Assembly: GCA_025529335.1 (NCBI GenBank)
Contig: JAMYHX010000391.1
Coordinates: 1-41,436 of the forward strand
Source of the DNA: Rhizopus sp. PT2906
Taxonomy: Eukaryota; Mucoromycota; Mucoromycetes; Mucorales; Rhizopodaceae
Direction: 5' to 3'
DNA length: 41,436 nucleotides
Positions 10,439 to 22,171 of this stretch are shown piece by piece. The first letter of the stretch is position 1. The number at the start of each line of letters is the position of its first letter. The notes below the pieces were generated by a model. It did not search any database, had not been told where the DNA came from, and worked only from the letters and a program-made list of their open reading frames with translations. The position numbers were made by a program, and so were the translations under genes.

Positions 10439-11933
10439 GATGTATTTATAATTTAATAAAAAAAAATATAAAAAGAGAAAGAAAGAAAGAAAGAAAAAAC
10501 CTTAATGCCTAGCAAAAAAGTCTCGGCAGAAAAATAAGAAGTGCGCGGTAAATGAAATGAGAGAGGGTTGCACATCCCAAGTGGTGATTTCGCTTTGGTC
10601 TTTTTTGGTCACGTGCCTATAGATGCACTTGACTTTTTTTTTTTTTATATAGAAAACGCTTGACCGCCATTGAAGTGAAAGACGACTTGATGATATGGAG
10701 GGTTCCAAAAACACATACGAATATCCGACAATTGGGTAAGTATAAACTGTTTGAATAATGCACTTTGCAGCTCATCGTCAAACATTGATTGACTATTTCA
10801 AATGCACTCAAAATCGTGTTGCTCATCCCACATTCAGCCTGCCAAGTACATTTGGTCCAAAAACAGTCTAAGCAAATGCACATATAGAATTATATTTGTT
10901 TATTATTTTTTTCTATTTTGACATTCTTGTATTATTATTTGTCAGCGCTTTTTGGTGTTGTCTAATTTACCAAACAAGTCAAACAATACATACAACTTTT
11001 TTTTCCGACAAACTACTTTTTGGCTGACAGAAAGGAATACACAATCAAACAAATTGTAACCAAGAGCTAATCTCATATGTAATTAGTTTTTGATTGTCTT
11101 TTAATAATTAATTTTAATGTATAGAAAAACACGATACAAAACTACGGAATCACGCTTTGTTATCTGACACTATTTTTGACTGATAGCTAACTCAACCTTT
11201 TTCAATCTGTCGAATTACCAAACTGTATGTTAATCGTAAATGCTTGATTGGTTTGTTATATCTAAAGGATATACAGCTCAAGTTCACCTGTGTTTTGAAT
11301 GTATCTCAGGGACGTTCATGGCACATAGAAATCAGAGTTTTTGTTCCTTAAATAATACCGTCAAGTATTGCTTCACAATGCTTGTAAGCATTTGATATTC
11401 TCTATCTTTTCTTTTGCAAGAGTGTATTTTTGTTTATGAGATCAAAAGCAGCAATTTTAAATTGTCCAAAGCACTTTTTCATGCGTCTAATTTTATGTAC
11501 CGACAGGTTAATGCTTCTTGAGATTTTAACTACAATGCCCATTGAGTGCTATAGGGAGTGTACATTATGCACAAATAGTCTTCCTATTATGGTAGTAACA
11601 TGTTTGTATTCGATCTGGTAGGTCTTTATCAATATCTTTCTTACTGTAGCTTTTTACAAACTATAATAATAATAAATAGCTCTTCTTGTATGATTTTATA
11701 TCTCAGCATCACGGAGTGTTGAAAACATAATTTTCACAAAAAAGCTCTTCTTGATTAATGGTAATTCAGATCCAGCCTAACAACTGTACGACATCTGAGA
11801 GGTAAACAAGGTTGGACTAGGAACGACATTTGAAATTGACTTTACTATGTAACAAAGTGAACCCTTAATCTTCTTTTTTTTCCTTTTTCTTTTTGTTTCT
11901 TTCTTTCTTTCTTCTCTTTTTGACAACTTTACT
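10439..11933. other. Long intergenic region between pacC and the acyl-CoA ligase
   Basis: It holds the pacC promoter side, with a (CTTT)n-type pyrimidine tract on the pacC coding strand at about 10475-10500, a CACGTG palindrome at 10610-10615, the weak candidate small gene listed separately, and AT-rich DNA from 10880. Beyond 10880 I see no gene. A pyrimidine-rich tract at 11873-11925 directly precedes the ligase start and is probably its core promoter. Confidence 0.4.
10653..10871 (+). CDS. Possible small unidentified gene or 3' exons of one
   Basis: After a good acceptor-like T-run ending ATATAG (10651-10652), an open frame runs 10653-10735, followed by consensus splice signals GTAAGT...TTTGCAG (10736-10770) and a second open stretch 10771-10871 ending in TAA. 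Joined, the frame reads on with mixed, protein-like composition (KDDLMIWRVPKTHTN; RQTLIDYFKCTQNR). The segment QTLIDYF faintly resembles a PCNA-interacting (PIP) motif but lacks the second aromatic. The implied intron is only 35 nt, shorter than all others here, and no first exon was found. It could be a pseudogene fragment. I do not recognise the family. Confidence 0.28.
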
Positions 11934-14086
11934 ATGGTTATTCAATCTCCTCTTCCACCTATCAAGGAACCTCAAGTGGGTCTCATTCAATTCTTATTTG
12001 CTAATACAAACAATACACCTGAAGATCGAAAGATGCTTATTGATGCGTCCACTGGTAAAAGTTTAACTTTAAGACAGTTAAAGGATGCTATACTACGCTT
12101 TGCTGCTGGCCTTCAGGACAAGTATAATTTCAAAAAGGGTGATACAGTAGTCATTTATTCTCCAAACCAGGTAATCTATGCTCATTCATTGAAAGAATAT
12201 TTCTTTTTTATTTATGCGTTTATAAACATAGTATGATTATTCAGTACCTTTTTTCGGTATTATTGCAGCAGGTATGTGTTTGTATTCTTTGTCTACATTC
12301 AGCTCACTTTTTATTATGTACATCAAGGTGGTGCTGCTAGTCCTGCAAATCCAAGCTATACAACACGAGAACTTGTCTATCAAATGGAAGCTATTAAAGC
12401 TAAAATCCTTCTTACGCATGAGAGCAATATCAATACCGCATTAGAAGCCGCTCAACAAGTCGGTTTACCTAAATCAAACATCCTTTTGTTTGGCGATAAA
12501 TCCATTGATGGTGTGCTTACTTATAAACAAGTTTTGCTCGGTAGCAGACATGTTGTCCTCCAAGATCTTACGCCAGAAGAGACAAAGGATACCGTTGCTT
12601 GTCTTTGCTTCTCATCCGGTACTACAGGTAATATTTTCTGGATTTTAAATGAAGGGAATACTAAATATTTAACATCAATAATCATCAATACGCTTTCAGG
12701 CAAGAGCAAGGGTGTCATGACAACGTAAGTAACCGTAACTCCTCATATTGTCCTCTTGACTTAGCTTTATAATTAGTCATGCCAATATGACTGCCAATAT
12801 CTTGCAGTACTGTATGCTCGAAGAAAAATTTGTCAGTGGCAATCATGATCGCATGTTGGCTACGATCCCATTTTACCACATTATGGGCCTATCACTCATG
12901 CTTCATGTCGCACTCTATTTGGGAATCCCTGTGCATGTCATGTCCAAGTTTGATTTATCACAGTTTTGTGAAACAATTCAGAGAGAGAAGATTACCTTCA
13001 CTATCATTGCTCCACCCATCGTTGTCCTTTTGGCAAAGAGCCCTGTGATCGATAACTATGACTTATCTTCTCTCCGTCTTGCCATCTGTGGTGCAGCTCC
13101 TCTTAGTGGAGATCTTTCTAAACAGGTCAGACAGCGCTTACCTAAAATAAAGATCAAGCAAGGATATGGTCTTACCGAAACTTCTCCATGTGCCATTATT
13201 GAGCCAACAGACCGAATCATTGACGGTAATTTGTATTTCAACTTAATAACAACGGTAAAATATTTATCTTCTATTAGGTTCTGTCGGTGTTCTTTTGTCT
13301 AATATGACAGCCAGAATTGTGGATGATAATGGCAAAGGTAAGGAACAATCCCATATCTTTACTTTGTATAAACATATACTTATATCTCTTTCCTCTACAG
13401 ATGTTCCCGTTGGTGAGCGTGGAGAATTATGGTTAAAGGGCCCAAATGTGATGAAGGTAATACAAGGGAGGAAGTTAACCAGTGTAGCATGCTGACCTTT
13501 TTTTCTTACTATAAAGGGTTATATCAACAATCCTGAAGCAACTGCAGAATGTATTGATTCTGAAGGCTATTTCCATACAGGCGATATCGCAGTTCAAGAC
13601 AAGAACGGTCATTTCTATATCGTTGATCGTATTAAGGAATTGATCAAGTTTAAGGGATTTCAGGTATAAAAAATGGAGAGAACACTCAATGTAAACAGAA
13701 GTTGACATATCTTCATTAGGTCCCACCAGCTGAATTAGAAGCCTTACTGGTAAGCGTTTATCGTATTTTCTCTTGGAAACTTGTACTCACTCTAGAAGTA
13801 GCTTAAATCACCCATTGTAGCTGATTGTGGCGTTGTTGGCGTTTATAATGATGAACTTGCTACTGAAGTGCCTCGAGGCTATGTTGTATTGAAACCTGGT
13901 GTTCCTGCTACTGAACAAACAGCTAATGAGATCAAAAAGTATATTGCTGGTATGGTTGCCTATTATAAGCAACTACACAGTATTGTCTTTGTAAATGAGA
14001 TTCCTAAAAACCCTAGTGGAAAAATTCTTCGTCGTATCTTGCGTGATGCTGCGGCTACAGAAGTCAAATCAAAGGCAAAGCTTTAA
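11934..14086 (+). CDS. 4-coumarate/acyl-CoA ligase-like AMP-forming enzyme, peroxisomal, 542 aa
   Basis: Ten exons: 11934-12170, 12232-12271, 12328-12627, 12700-12724, 12777-13225, 13278-13337, 13401-13456, 13517-13663, 13720-13749, 13802-14086; 1629 nt. ANL-superfamily motifs appear in order: AMP loop FSSGTTGKSKG (about 187-197), YHIMG, AICGAAPLSG, QGYGLTETSPC, ELWLKGPNVMKGY, GYFHTGDIA, IVDRIKELIKFKGFQV and NPSGKILRR with the catalytic lysine. The family activates a carboxylic acid with ATP and CoA; fungal members with this layout act on fatty or aromatic acids. The last three residues are AKL, a PTS1 signal, so peroxisomal import is likely. The tiny exons 4 (25 nt) and 9 (30 nt) were placed by motif continuity. 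Exact substrate cannot be told from sequence. Confidence 0.93.
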
Positions 14087-14623
14087 TAAAGAGAAAAATA
14101 AAATTATAATATCGAATAATCGCTTTACATGATATGGTCAAGCTTAATAGCTTCGCATATGATCCACATCCTTAACCCCCCCAAAAAAAAGAAAGCTGAC
14201 GTGTTTGATGAGATAATCTCTATAGTAACTCGAGTATAATCTTACAGTAGAGCATACATTCTAATTTACATTTTTCTAACGCATCTGATAAGAATGATAA
14301 TAACAATAGTAGCTACTAACATAGCATTGATAAATAATCACACTGACCACATTTATCATACTGACACCACTAGTATTCCCTATAAAACTCTCGCACAAAC
14401 TTAATTTAATAATATTCAGCTTTTCTTAATAAAGAATCTAACTCATAAGCCATTGATTTATCACTTTTTTTTTCAATAACAAAGCTAAATACAACAGATC
14501 TTCTTCTTGAAACACCAAAAGCGCGTTATTTAAAGAAAATGCCATCCGACTGTTGGACCAAAGAGCACTTTTCTTATGAGTAAAGAAGCAATCTCGGACT
14601 TCTTAAACACGCTGCTATAAGAA
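14087..14623. other. Intergenic AT-rich region
   Basis: This is the 3' flank of the ligase gene. There is a short C-run followed by an A-run near 14177-14190. No gene or RNA was recognised. Confidence 0.4.
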
Positions 14624-15336
14624 ATGGTTACACTCGGATGTGTATTAACAAAAGTCTCGCCGCTTAGTTTGAAGTACAGGGATGCTCCAACAGTACAGAT
14701 ATTGTATGACATCTCCAGAGTAGCGCTTGAACATGAAATACAAAATGAAGAAAGGGCCGTTGAAATATTGTTGAGCGTCTGTGAAAACAATCAGGATCAA
14801 TATAAAAGACTAATAGAGGCAATTGAAGAGGATGAAAATGATCCAAAACGAGCACGAGTATACGCAAATGATGGCTTGATCTATAATGAACATGTATACG
14901 AAAATACACTAAACAACTTTCCAATTCATCCATGCCAGAGCTTTTAGCACTATCACCAGCAATTCAGGTAAACAGCAATAGCAAACCCACTCATAAAAGC
15001 CTATTGAGAACCATTGATCCAAATCCAAAAAAGACAAATATGGAATACAGGACTACAAAAAAGAGAATGAATTGGAAAGCGTGTTTCGACGAGGGGCGTA
15101 ATGCTGGTTATCTGGGAACATATTCAAATTCTCAAAGTCTTAAAAACATCTTTAACAAGCTTAATCCAAAACATTAATTTGGAAGGTGTTAAAGGACCGA
15201 GGTCAGAAGAAGTGAATCGGCAAATCCAGAAATACTTTCTTCAAGAGTAAATGAAGGCAGCAGTGTTGTTCCTGTTGAATACATACAAGATTTCATCCAG
15301 CACTCGATCGATGTATCCCTAAAATGCTTGCATTAA
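14624..15336 (+). pseudogene. Frame-broken hypothetical gene
   Basis: Three consecutive protein-like stretches lie in two frames. Frame A covers 14624-14947 (EHEIQNEERAVEILLSV, EEDENDPKRARVYANDG). Frame B covers 14932-15177 (LLALSPAIQVNSNSKPTH, WKACFDEGRNAGYLGTYS). After two in-frame stops (15175-15177 and 15187-15189), frame B stays open from 15190 to 15336 (SSRVNEGSSVVPVEYIQDF). I could not find introns that join these cleanly, so a decayed gene with one frameshift and two stops is the simplest reading. The first part is acidic and helical; the second is basic. I recognise no family. Confidence 0.4.
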
Positions 15337-16163
15337 GAACACTTGTAATCGTTTCGATAGTTGATTAAGTTATTTCCTTAAACTGGGCAATTTAACTTCA
15401 TACAAGTGTCTAAAATTATTCAATAAGATGTTATGTTTGAACAAATATCCGGTAAATTGAGGGTGGAAGTATAGCAATGACTACATTTCTATATAAGCTT
15501 CATATGATGCTTATTGTTGCTATTACCAATTTTAAATTGCACAGTGTATCTCCATAAGGGGAAATGAAGCGCGCTTTTGCCTTATTCAAGATGTTACTGC
15601 CGTTTATTTTCTCCCTCTGTACATGACTATTTGAATTCAGATAGTTGCTATTTTCTGTCCTCCATAAAGATTAGATTAACCACGGCTTGATATATTCTAT
15701 ACCTACTTTGAGTACACAAGCACATGTAAATGTTTACCTGTTTCGAGATGATTCGGTAATAAAAACTTAAAGAGAAATAAACTAGAGTGAATTAAAATTA
15801 CCATTGCCTTTATTTGTAAATCCTTATGAAGATGAAGGAAAACAATTCAATAGTTTATGCTTATACTCACATTAGCTCTCTCTTGGCTAGCAGTATCATA
15901 TATGTACACTATTTCTCTCTCTTTAAGCCTAAAGAAGCACTATATGGCCATTCCTCTATTTATAAATCTTTGCACAGATAAAAGTGACATTAATGTTTAG
16001 AACTGAGCAGGAAACGGTTGCAGGATCTACGCCAACTTGTGGGGATTGAAAAATTAAATGGTGTCGGAGCGGAAACTGATGAACGAAAACGGCAATGGTT
16101 AAAAGGACTCTGTTTTTTTTTTTGTTTTTTTTTTTTTCCCTCTTTTTTGAATATTGGCGCCTA
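15337..16163. other. Intergenic region and bZIP-gene promoter
   Basis: No coding content was seen. A strongly T-rich tract (about 16112-16148) directly precedes the bZIP start. An in-frame ATG at 16095 would translate this tract and is probably not used. Confidence 0.4.
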
Positions 16164-17720
16164 ATGTCGGATGTTGTTATTAACACTTCTTCTTATGAAG
16201 AAGCAATGAATCTTTCAGACTTGGAAGAATTTGATTTCATAAAAGAATCCTCGCACCAATCGCATCAATCAGCAAATGCTATGACTGATTCTAATAACCA
16301 ACAACAGCCTGTGACAGATCAACCTATAAAGATTCGAAAAAAGCCAGGAAGAAAACCTAATCCTGCCTCACCTGCGCTTCGTAAGGCTCAGAATCGCGCT
16401 GCCCAAAGGGCGTTTAGAGAACGAAAAGAAAGATACATGAAGGAATTGGAGGCTGACATTACTATTTTAAAACAAGATAAAGAAAAGCTAGTGAAAGAGA
16501 ACGAAAAACTGTCTATTGAGAATGAGACACTTAAAGCTGAAAGCTGGTACCTGAAAGGTATAGTTCTCTCATTACAGCTTGTTTGCTTGCAACGAAACCT
16601 TGTTATCCCGCAACATTGTCCACATATCAACGAAGATACACTCAATGTTATTGCTCAATCAATGCCGCAGAGTATAGCTTCTTATTTGAATGTAAATGCA
16701 AAGAATAAACTACAGCTCTCATCACGATTGTTCCAGCGTACCCGTGACCAACATCATCCATCACAAAATCCTAATACTGTGCATACCCAGAAACAATCTG
16801 TATATAGCAACTCTCCTCAGCAAAGCGCAGATCAATGGAACATGTACAATAATCAAGGAAATTCAACGGTCTCATCATCTGATCCAAGCTGCTTTGCCAA
16901 CTTGCCTCCTTTATCGCCCATGACAGCATCCGAAACACCAAATAACGTAGACGAGATTCCACGACCTGTGCCGAACGAACCGATTCAATCTAATTTGGCA
17001 GCCATCCAGGCATTACGTCTTCGGCTGCGTCTACAAGCGGCTACTACTATGATACCGTCCATTCCTGCTGCGATCCAACCTACCCTTTTACAGGTATATT
17101 TTTGTTGCGGCCATCTTTTTCTAATTAAGATGCTTATTTTTTTTTGTAGTTAACTATTCCTCATGACCCACGTATCGATCTCATTCCTACCCCACATATG
17201 CGAGACCGAATGATTCTTTTCCGCGACCTGTTTGATCTTGACGACTGTTTCCGCTGTCTTCTCAGCGGTTCTGTCTTTCACGGTGGGGATCCAGCCGTTG
17301 CTGGCAACTGGCAATTACCAGCAGAGTTTTTTGAAAAATACTGGTTCCTGACGATCGATTATAATCTGAGGCGGTATACAAATGAGTGGAGAAAGAAACA
17401 AGGATTGGAAGAGATTCAACCACCGGCTCCTATTGATCTGCACAGTCTATCACCACCACAACAACCGCTCTCGCAGCCACAACTACAGCCACAGGCAACA
17501 ACATTCCATGAACCACCTGAGATGGCGGCGATGGAGCTTGCTGAAGGACTTAGCATGATGGGAATATCGATGAGTGAGTCAGTGAGTTCTGCTCCTTCTG
17601 CTATTTGGGATGACTATAGTAAGTCTATTTTTATATGATTGCATGTCAATCTCACAATCTCAATCTATAGATCTCATGCTGTCAACTTCAGCAACAGACA
17701 TGCATCATGGACCGTTCTAA
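16164..17720 (+). CDS. bZIP transcription factor with DUF3425 domain (AP-1-like), 482 aa
   Basis: Exons 16164-17093, 17150-17618, 17671-17720; 1449 nt. The basic region begins at about residue 73 (RKAQNRAAQRAFRERKERY), the Pap1/Yap-type signature NxxAQxxFR, followed by a zipper (LEADITILKQDKEKLVKEN). Residues 310 onward (IPHDPRIDLIPTPHMRDRM, WFLTIDYNLRRYTNEWRKKQG) match DUF3425, found C-terminal to fungal bZIPs. Between them lies Gln/Ser/Pro-rich sequence. The paired Cys-rich redox domains of Yap1/Pap1 are not seen, so oxidant regulation like Yap1 is not implied. The start MSDVVINTSSYEE was chosen at 16164. It is convergent with the glycosyltransferase gene, 175 bp apart. Confidence 0.88.
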
Positions 17721-17895
17721 AGAACGATATCTTTTGCGTGTATATGTGTGTATATACTCTTTCATTTTATTTATATATGATACAAAATAAGTGGTGTGTA
17801 TAATAAACGACATTACTCTCTATATATATAACAGTATGATGTTGCTGTATTTGATACATTGTATGAAGAAAAACCCTGGATATATGTATACGTGT

Positions 17896-20265
17896 TTAAT
17901 TCCACTTGACGTGACCATCTGTATTATCTCGAAGTCTGGAAACAAGTTCATCCTCCTGTTCCACTTCGTGCATTCGCATACGGGGAATAAGTCTGTCCTG
18001 CAAAACTAATTGATAAACTTGATTATACTCGTGCATAGGCCCCTGGAAATGACCTTTATCCCAAGCTAGACTGATCGCACTACGAATCATTCTCAAGATA
18101 AACTCTTCACGAAGCGCCTTGTTGTTACGGATGAGCTGGTTATAATCAGACGCAGCATCTGATATGGCTTGCTTAAGAGAGTCTTTGGAGGTGTGATTGT
18201 AGAGATAGGCATTATAATATTCGTAACTTGTTACAGTGGCACCGTTTTCTGTCTTGGTAGAATCTGGATAAACAACATGAACATTTCCTCTGACATCTCC
18301 TCTATCAATCAAGGCAGCATGTAATCGACCTGCACCAGTAGAGATAACGGCTGATCCATAGATAAGGCCATCGACTGTCTGTAGCCCCAGATCGTCTTCA
18401 CGAACCGTAGGCACAAAGACAAAGTCAGCAGCAGCTCTACACAAGGTACCATATCGACGTACGTCCTTAACATCTGAAACAACCTTGATATGTTCTGGAT
18501 ATCGCGCTTCAATAGCTTTTATTTCTTCAAATGAGTAGTCTGCACGGGATCCCATGATGATAAGCTTCATGTTCTGTTCGACAAATAGTTGAGCGGCATA
18601 TGCGAGACTCTCGACGCCCGCATTATATGCAAGGGCGCCTCGAAACAGAACGATGGGTCGTCTCATGTCTGCTTCTTTCAAAAGGTTGCGTCGAATCAGG
18701 TATCGTCTGGCCCGATCCTTGTACACAGACACAAAATTCTTGGAGAGCTCAGGGAGTGTCCAGTAGGTAGGAGTCTCAGGCACGACCAACGTCAAGGGCT
18801 GTGATGGATCGACCGATTGAAGCGAAGGCTGATCATGAATCATGTTGAGTGCATATTTGGGATATACCATCGACTTATTGGCGAGCTTATCGGTAATAAA
18901 GGGGTGATCTGAGCTGTGGTAATCAATGGCTTGATTGATACCAAAGAACCGTGAACCTTGCGCTTTTCGCAGCAGACTGTCCATCACGAGCTCTTTGAGA
19001 TGGAAATCACGTCGACCTTCGAGAACGTCAGCAGCTAAGGCATGATCTACAAATGTCACTGCTTCGGCATGATCAATAGCAACTTTGGACATAAACATGC
19101 GGCCTCCGTACACGTACTTGTGTAGTTTCTCTCGGTCACCAGGATGATCTAGGAATTTACGAACACTGCGGAAAGAATTACAATATTTCATCTCGGCTTG
19201 ATGATCATGTACCGTATACACAATTGCGGGCGGGCGGGGACCGAGATCATCAGCTTCCTTTTTGTCTTGTAAGAATTTAGCCACATAGGCGTTGGACGCA
19301 CCATGAATATGAACGATATCAACACGAGGCACGACTCGAATAGGAGCGAAAATCGATTTTTCATCTGCGGCATTTGCCTTGTACGCTAGAAAGGCAGTGG
19401 CAGCTTTTGCAAAATACTGATCTTGCCAGTCGTTGGGCAAATCAGGATGCTCATCATTTATTTCTTCAGGCGTGCGATGCTTGAATGCCTTGTTGAATGG
19501 AAATTTGTTTGCTTGACTAATCATATACACAGGTATGGCATCCCTCTTGGCAGGTTCTCGTTGTGGCGTGAGATTGACGGAGGTGTTAACATTGTTGATC
19601 ATCTGCCATACACGCTTGGCTGGCGCTTGTACAGGAGGATTAAAGGCATACATTGCCTTATAAACGCGAAATTCCAAGGCGGCTTTCTCTCCGGGGTGTT
19701 TGCCTCGTATTTCGATCATCATCTCAATCTCTAAAGTAGGCGCTAATCTTCGCATGAATGGATACAGCGGCATGACGACCGCGACATCTGTCAACTCGGA
19801 CGCTTGTTGAGCGGTAGCGAGTCCTGTCACGTATCGACCTAGGTCTGATATCGTGGCTGGTCCAAACTCTTTAGTCACGTGGTATACACGAGTATCCTTT
19901 TCAATCTTGCTTTGTACGTCAGTGTCAAGATGGGTGTATTTCATGGTAGGGTACTGTCTTTTTACTAATCAAAGACAATGAGTCTATGTCAAGTTTAGGA
20001 AATAATGACGCTATTGTTTACCAATTGTGACCAATGGCTTTTCAGAACTCAGTATAAAATAACTTGTGCAGAGTATAATGATTTCGAATAATACAAGTAG
20101 TAGGATGACCGCACTCAATATATTCCACCAGCGCCATTTTCTGTCGTTTTGTTTCAATAAGAGTGGTTGACTTTTTTGAGTGTTTGATATGAGGGAGGTA
20201 ATGAAGGAGGTCGTCTTAGTGAGCGGAGAAGAACTGGCAGTGATAGATATGACTTGAGAGGTCAT
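17896..20265 (-). CDS. Membrane-anchored starch/glycogen-synthase-like glycosyltransferase (GT5-type fold), 770 aa
   Basis: Two exons, 20265-20022 and 19964-17896, joined phase 1 to read TIVKRQYPTMKYTHL; 2313 nt. Residues about 49-73 (ILSAVILLLVLFEIIILCTS) form one transmembrane helix after a short Ser/Thr-rich cytosolic tail, a type II signal-anchor layout. The rest has the two-domain GT-B pattern: an N-terminal part resembling starch synthases (YHVTKEFGPATISDLGRYV, DVAVVMPLYPF), a mid region (DIVHIHGASNAYVAKF, IVYTVHDHQAEMKYCNSFRS), and a C-terminal part (RRPIVLFRGALAYNAGVESL, VPTVREDDLGLQTVDGLIYG, ISTGAGRL). The KTGGL and EPCGL motifs of active bacterial and plant enzymes are altered, so donor and product are uncertain. 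Fungi usually carry this fold inside much larger alpha-glucan synthases. Confidence 0.82.
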
Positions 20266-22171
20266 GAAAAGGATAAAGGAAAGGAGTAAGTAAGAAAAAG
20301 TAAGAAAGCAGAAAAGAAATGTGCTGAAATCAGTTATGGGTCAACTCTATATTTTGTGTATTGTGCCTCGATCCACATCCTTTATCTATTCCACTCTTTC
20401 GCTCTCTCTGCGTTCAAAATAATTAAGATGTTGTGTTACTCAAATTCAATTAAGTACTAAACTGCTTGGCATTATCGGAAACATCGAGTTTTTTAATAAT
20501 AAACTATCTTTAAAACTTAACTATTTTAACTTCATAAGCAACGCTGTATCCATAGCAACGATAATGCCAGTTACTGTTTCTTTTTTGCTGATTCTTAGTT
20601 ACAGGGATGATGTTCGTTACACAAAATAAGTCTGTGCGGAGGTAATATTATAGTCGGTGGTTTAATAGATTGCTGAAAGCTCTTACTTCCAGGACAAGAT
20701 GGCAATGCAAGGGTGGTTGACAGGGGCAAAATATATTCGTATAAATACATTAGTATATATTTATGTGTGCGTAATAATAGTAATAATGCTGATTTTGCTA
20801 TGATTTTACTTTTGAATGGCCAGAGTTACGATTAATATTACTTGTAGCAAATTTTACTTGTAATAGTAATTTATCAACAAAAGACAGAACGCCATCTTTG
20901 TGGCACCATAGATCATATAAGTCAAATTTTGCTCGTGATTATACACCTTTTGCCAAAATGATGTTGCAAGAAAAAAAATTAAAGTGTCACGTTTTTGGTC
21001 AATGGACCAGAGAGCAAGCCGACAAGGAGGAATCTCCTTTTTTTTTAACCAGCGAAGAGCAATAAAATTTACAAGCTAAAATATTTAATGCTGACCTTGC
21101 TACGAGATCATTTTTGGGAGTGAGTGGGTGATATCCTTCCTTATTAGCTTATCCTCTAGTCTATTGACCAATTCTCGGTAGAATTGTATGTGGCCATCAG
21201 ACAGAGGCTAACAAGGAAGGATATATGTTTGTTCAGAGTGAGCATTGAAATTAAGGTTCCAAAGCATCAAAGACCTGATCTTATTTTGTCTCAGTGTCCA
21301 TGGTATCACCTCAAAACCCTGGCTCTGCAGGAACGAAGGTGGAGAGAAATGTTCTCGTCGGTAACGATTTTCAAAGGTCGAGGAGTTCGCTCAGTTACCG
21401 AGAGGTAACTACTAAGTCTAAGCTTGCATTAAATCCTCTAAACAGTTGACCGGCTTGCTCCCGTGCGCCCATTGGCTGGCTTTGTTGCTGTTCGACCGCT
21501 GCATAATTGTTTATCGCTCATATTTGCCCATGAATGTACGACTCTAGAGTTTATTTTTACAGAATAAAGTGCGAGGGGAAACCTGTACTAAATTGGAAGC
21601 TTTAAGCATGACCAATAATTAAGAAGAAAGCAGAATGGCGATGCCCTTAAGGTAAGGGGAAGAACCTGTTTTTCTAGTGGCGTAAATAGGACATCTGTAG
21701 ATGCCTTCTTCAGATAATTACTACTCTTCATATAAAAATAAAATAATCAAAAGTGAATAGTGTGTAAACTCCACTCTGTTTGAATCAAAAGCGCTTGTGT
21801 AAATATTTGAGCTTTTTTATGTCATTTCGTTAATCCTTTTGACGAAAACCTAATCGATTGTCAAGTTCATACTTTATTCTCTTGACTCTGTAGAATATTC
21901 TTCAATACCCAACTTTAAAATCGAGCTATTTTTTCAGCCTTTCTTTTCAATTTTCTGATCAACGACATGTTATTACGCTCAATCGTTTTGAACAAAGCAG
22001 GCTAAATAAATACTAGAGTCACACACGTTTTGTTTGAAAATAGGTTTTGTTTGTAAGGATCTGACTTAACCCTATTGAATATACACAGACATCTTTTTCA
22101 TCGACAATCAAACATTAATTTTGTCTGACAACATTTATCATGGTTATTCCTAGTATCAAACATATGTCTTC
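20266..22171. other. Long intergenic region with no intact gene
   Basis: It holds the glycosyltransferase promoter, the imperfect inverted repeat at 20998-21476 (listed separately), and a 74-residue open frame at 21184-21408 (KVPKHQRPDLILSQCPWYHL) that I cannot assign and that may be chance or decayed coding DNA. No RNA gene was recognised. Confidence 0.4.
20998..21476. repeat. Imperfect inverted repeat, possible MITE remnant
   Basis: The left arm 20998-21028 (GTCAATGGACCAGAGAGCAA...) and the reverse complement of the right arm 21445-21476 (GCCAATGGGCGCACGGGAGC...) share CAATGG and GAGCAAGCCG at similar spacing, about 30 bp each and roughly 480 bp apart. No clear target-site duplication was seen. 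It may be an old non-autonomous element or coincidence. Confidence 0.28.

Noticed and set aside
10617..10883. Minus-strand 88-aa frame
   Set aside because: No domain; overlaps the better-supported spliced plus-strand frame and a poly-T tract.
11430..11621. 63-aa plus-strand frame
   Set aside because: Isolated, no domain and no splice partners found.
16095..16163. Upstream in-frame ATG for the bZIP gene
   Set aside because: Would translate the promoter T-tract into poly-Phe.
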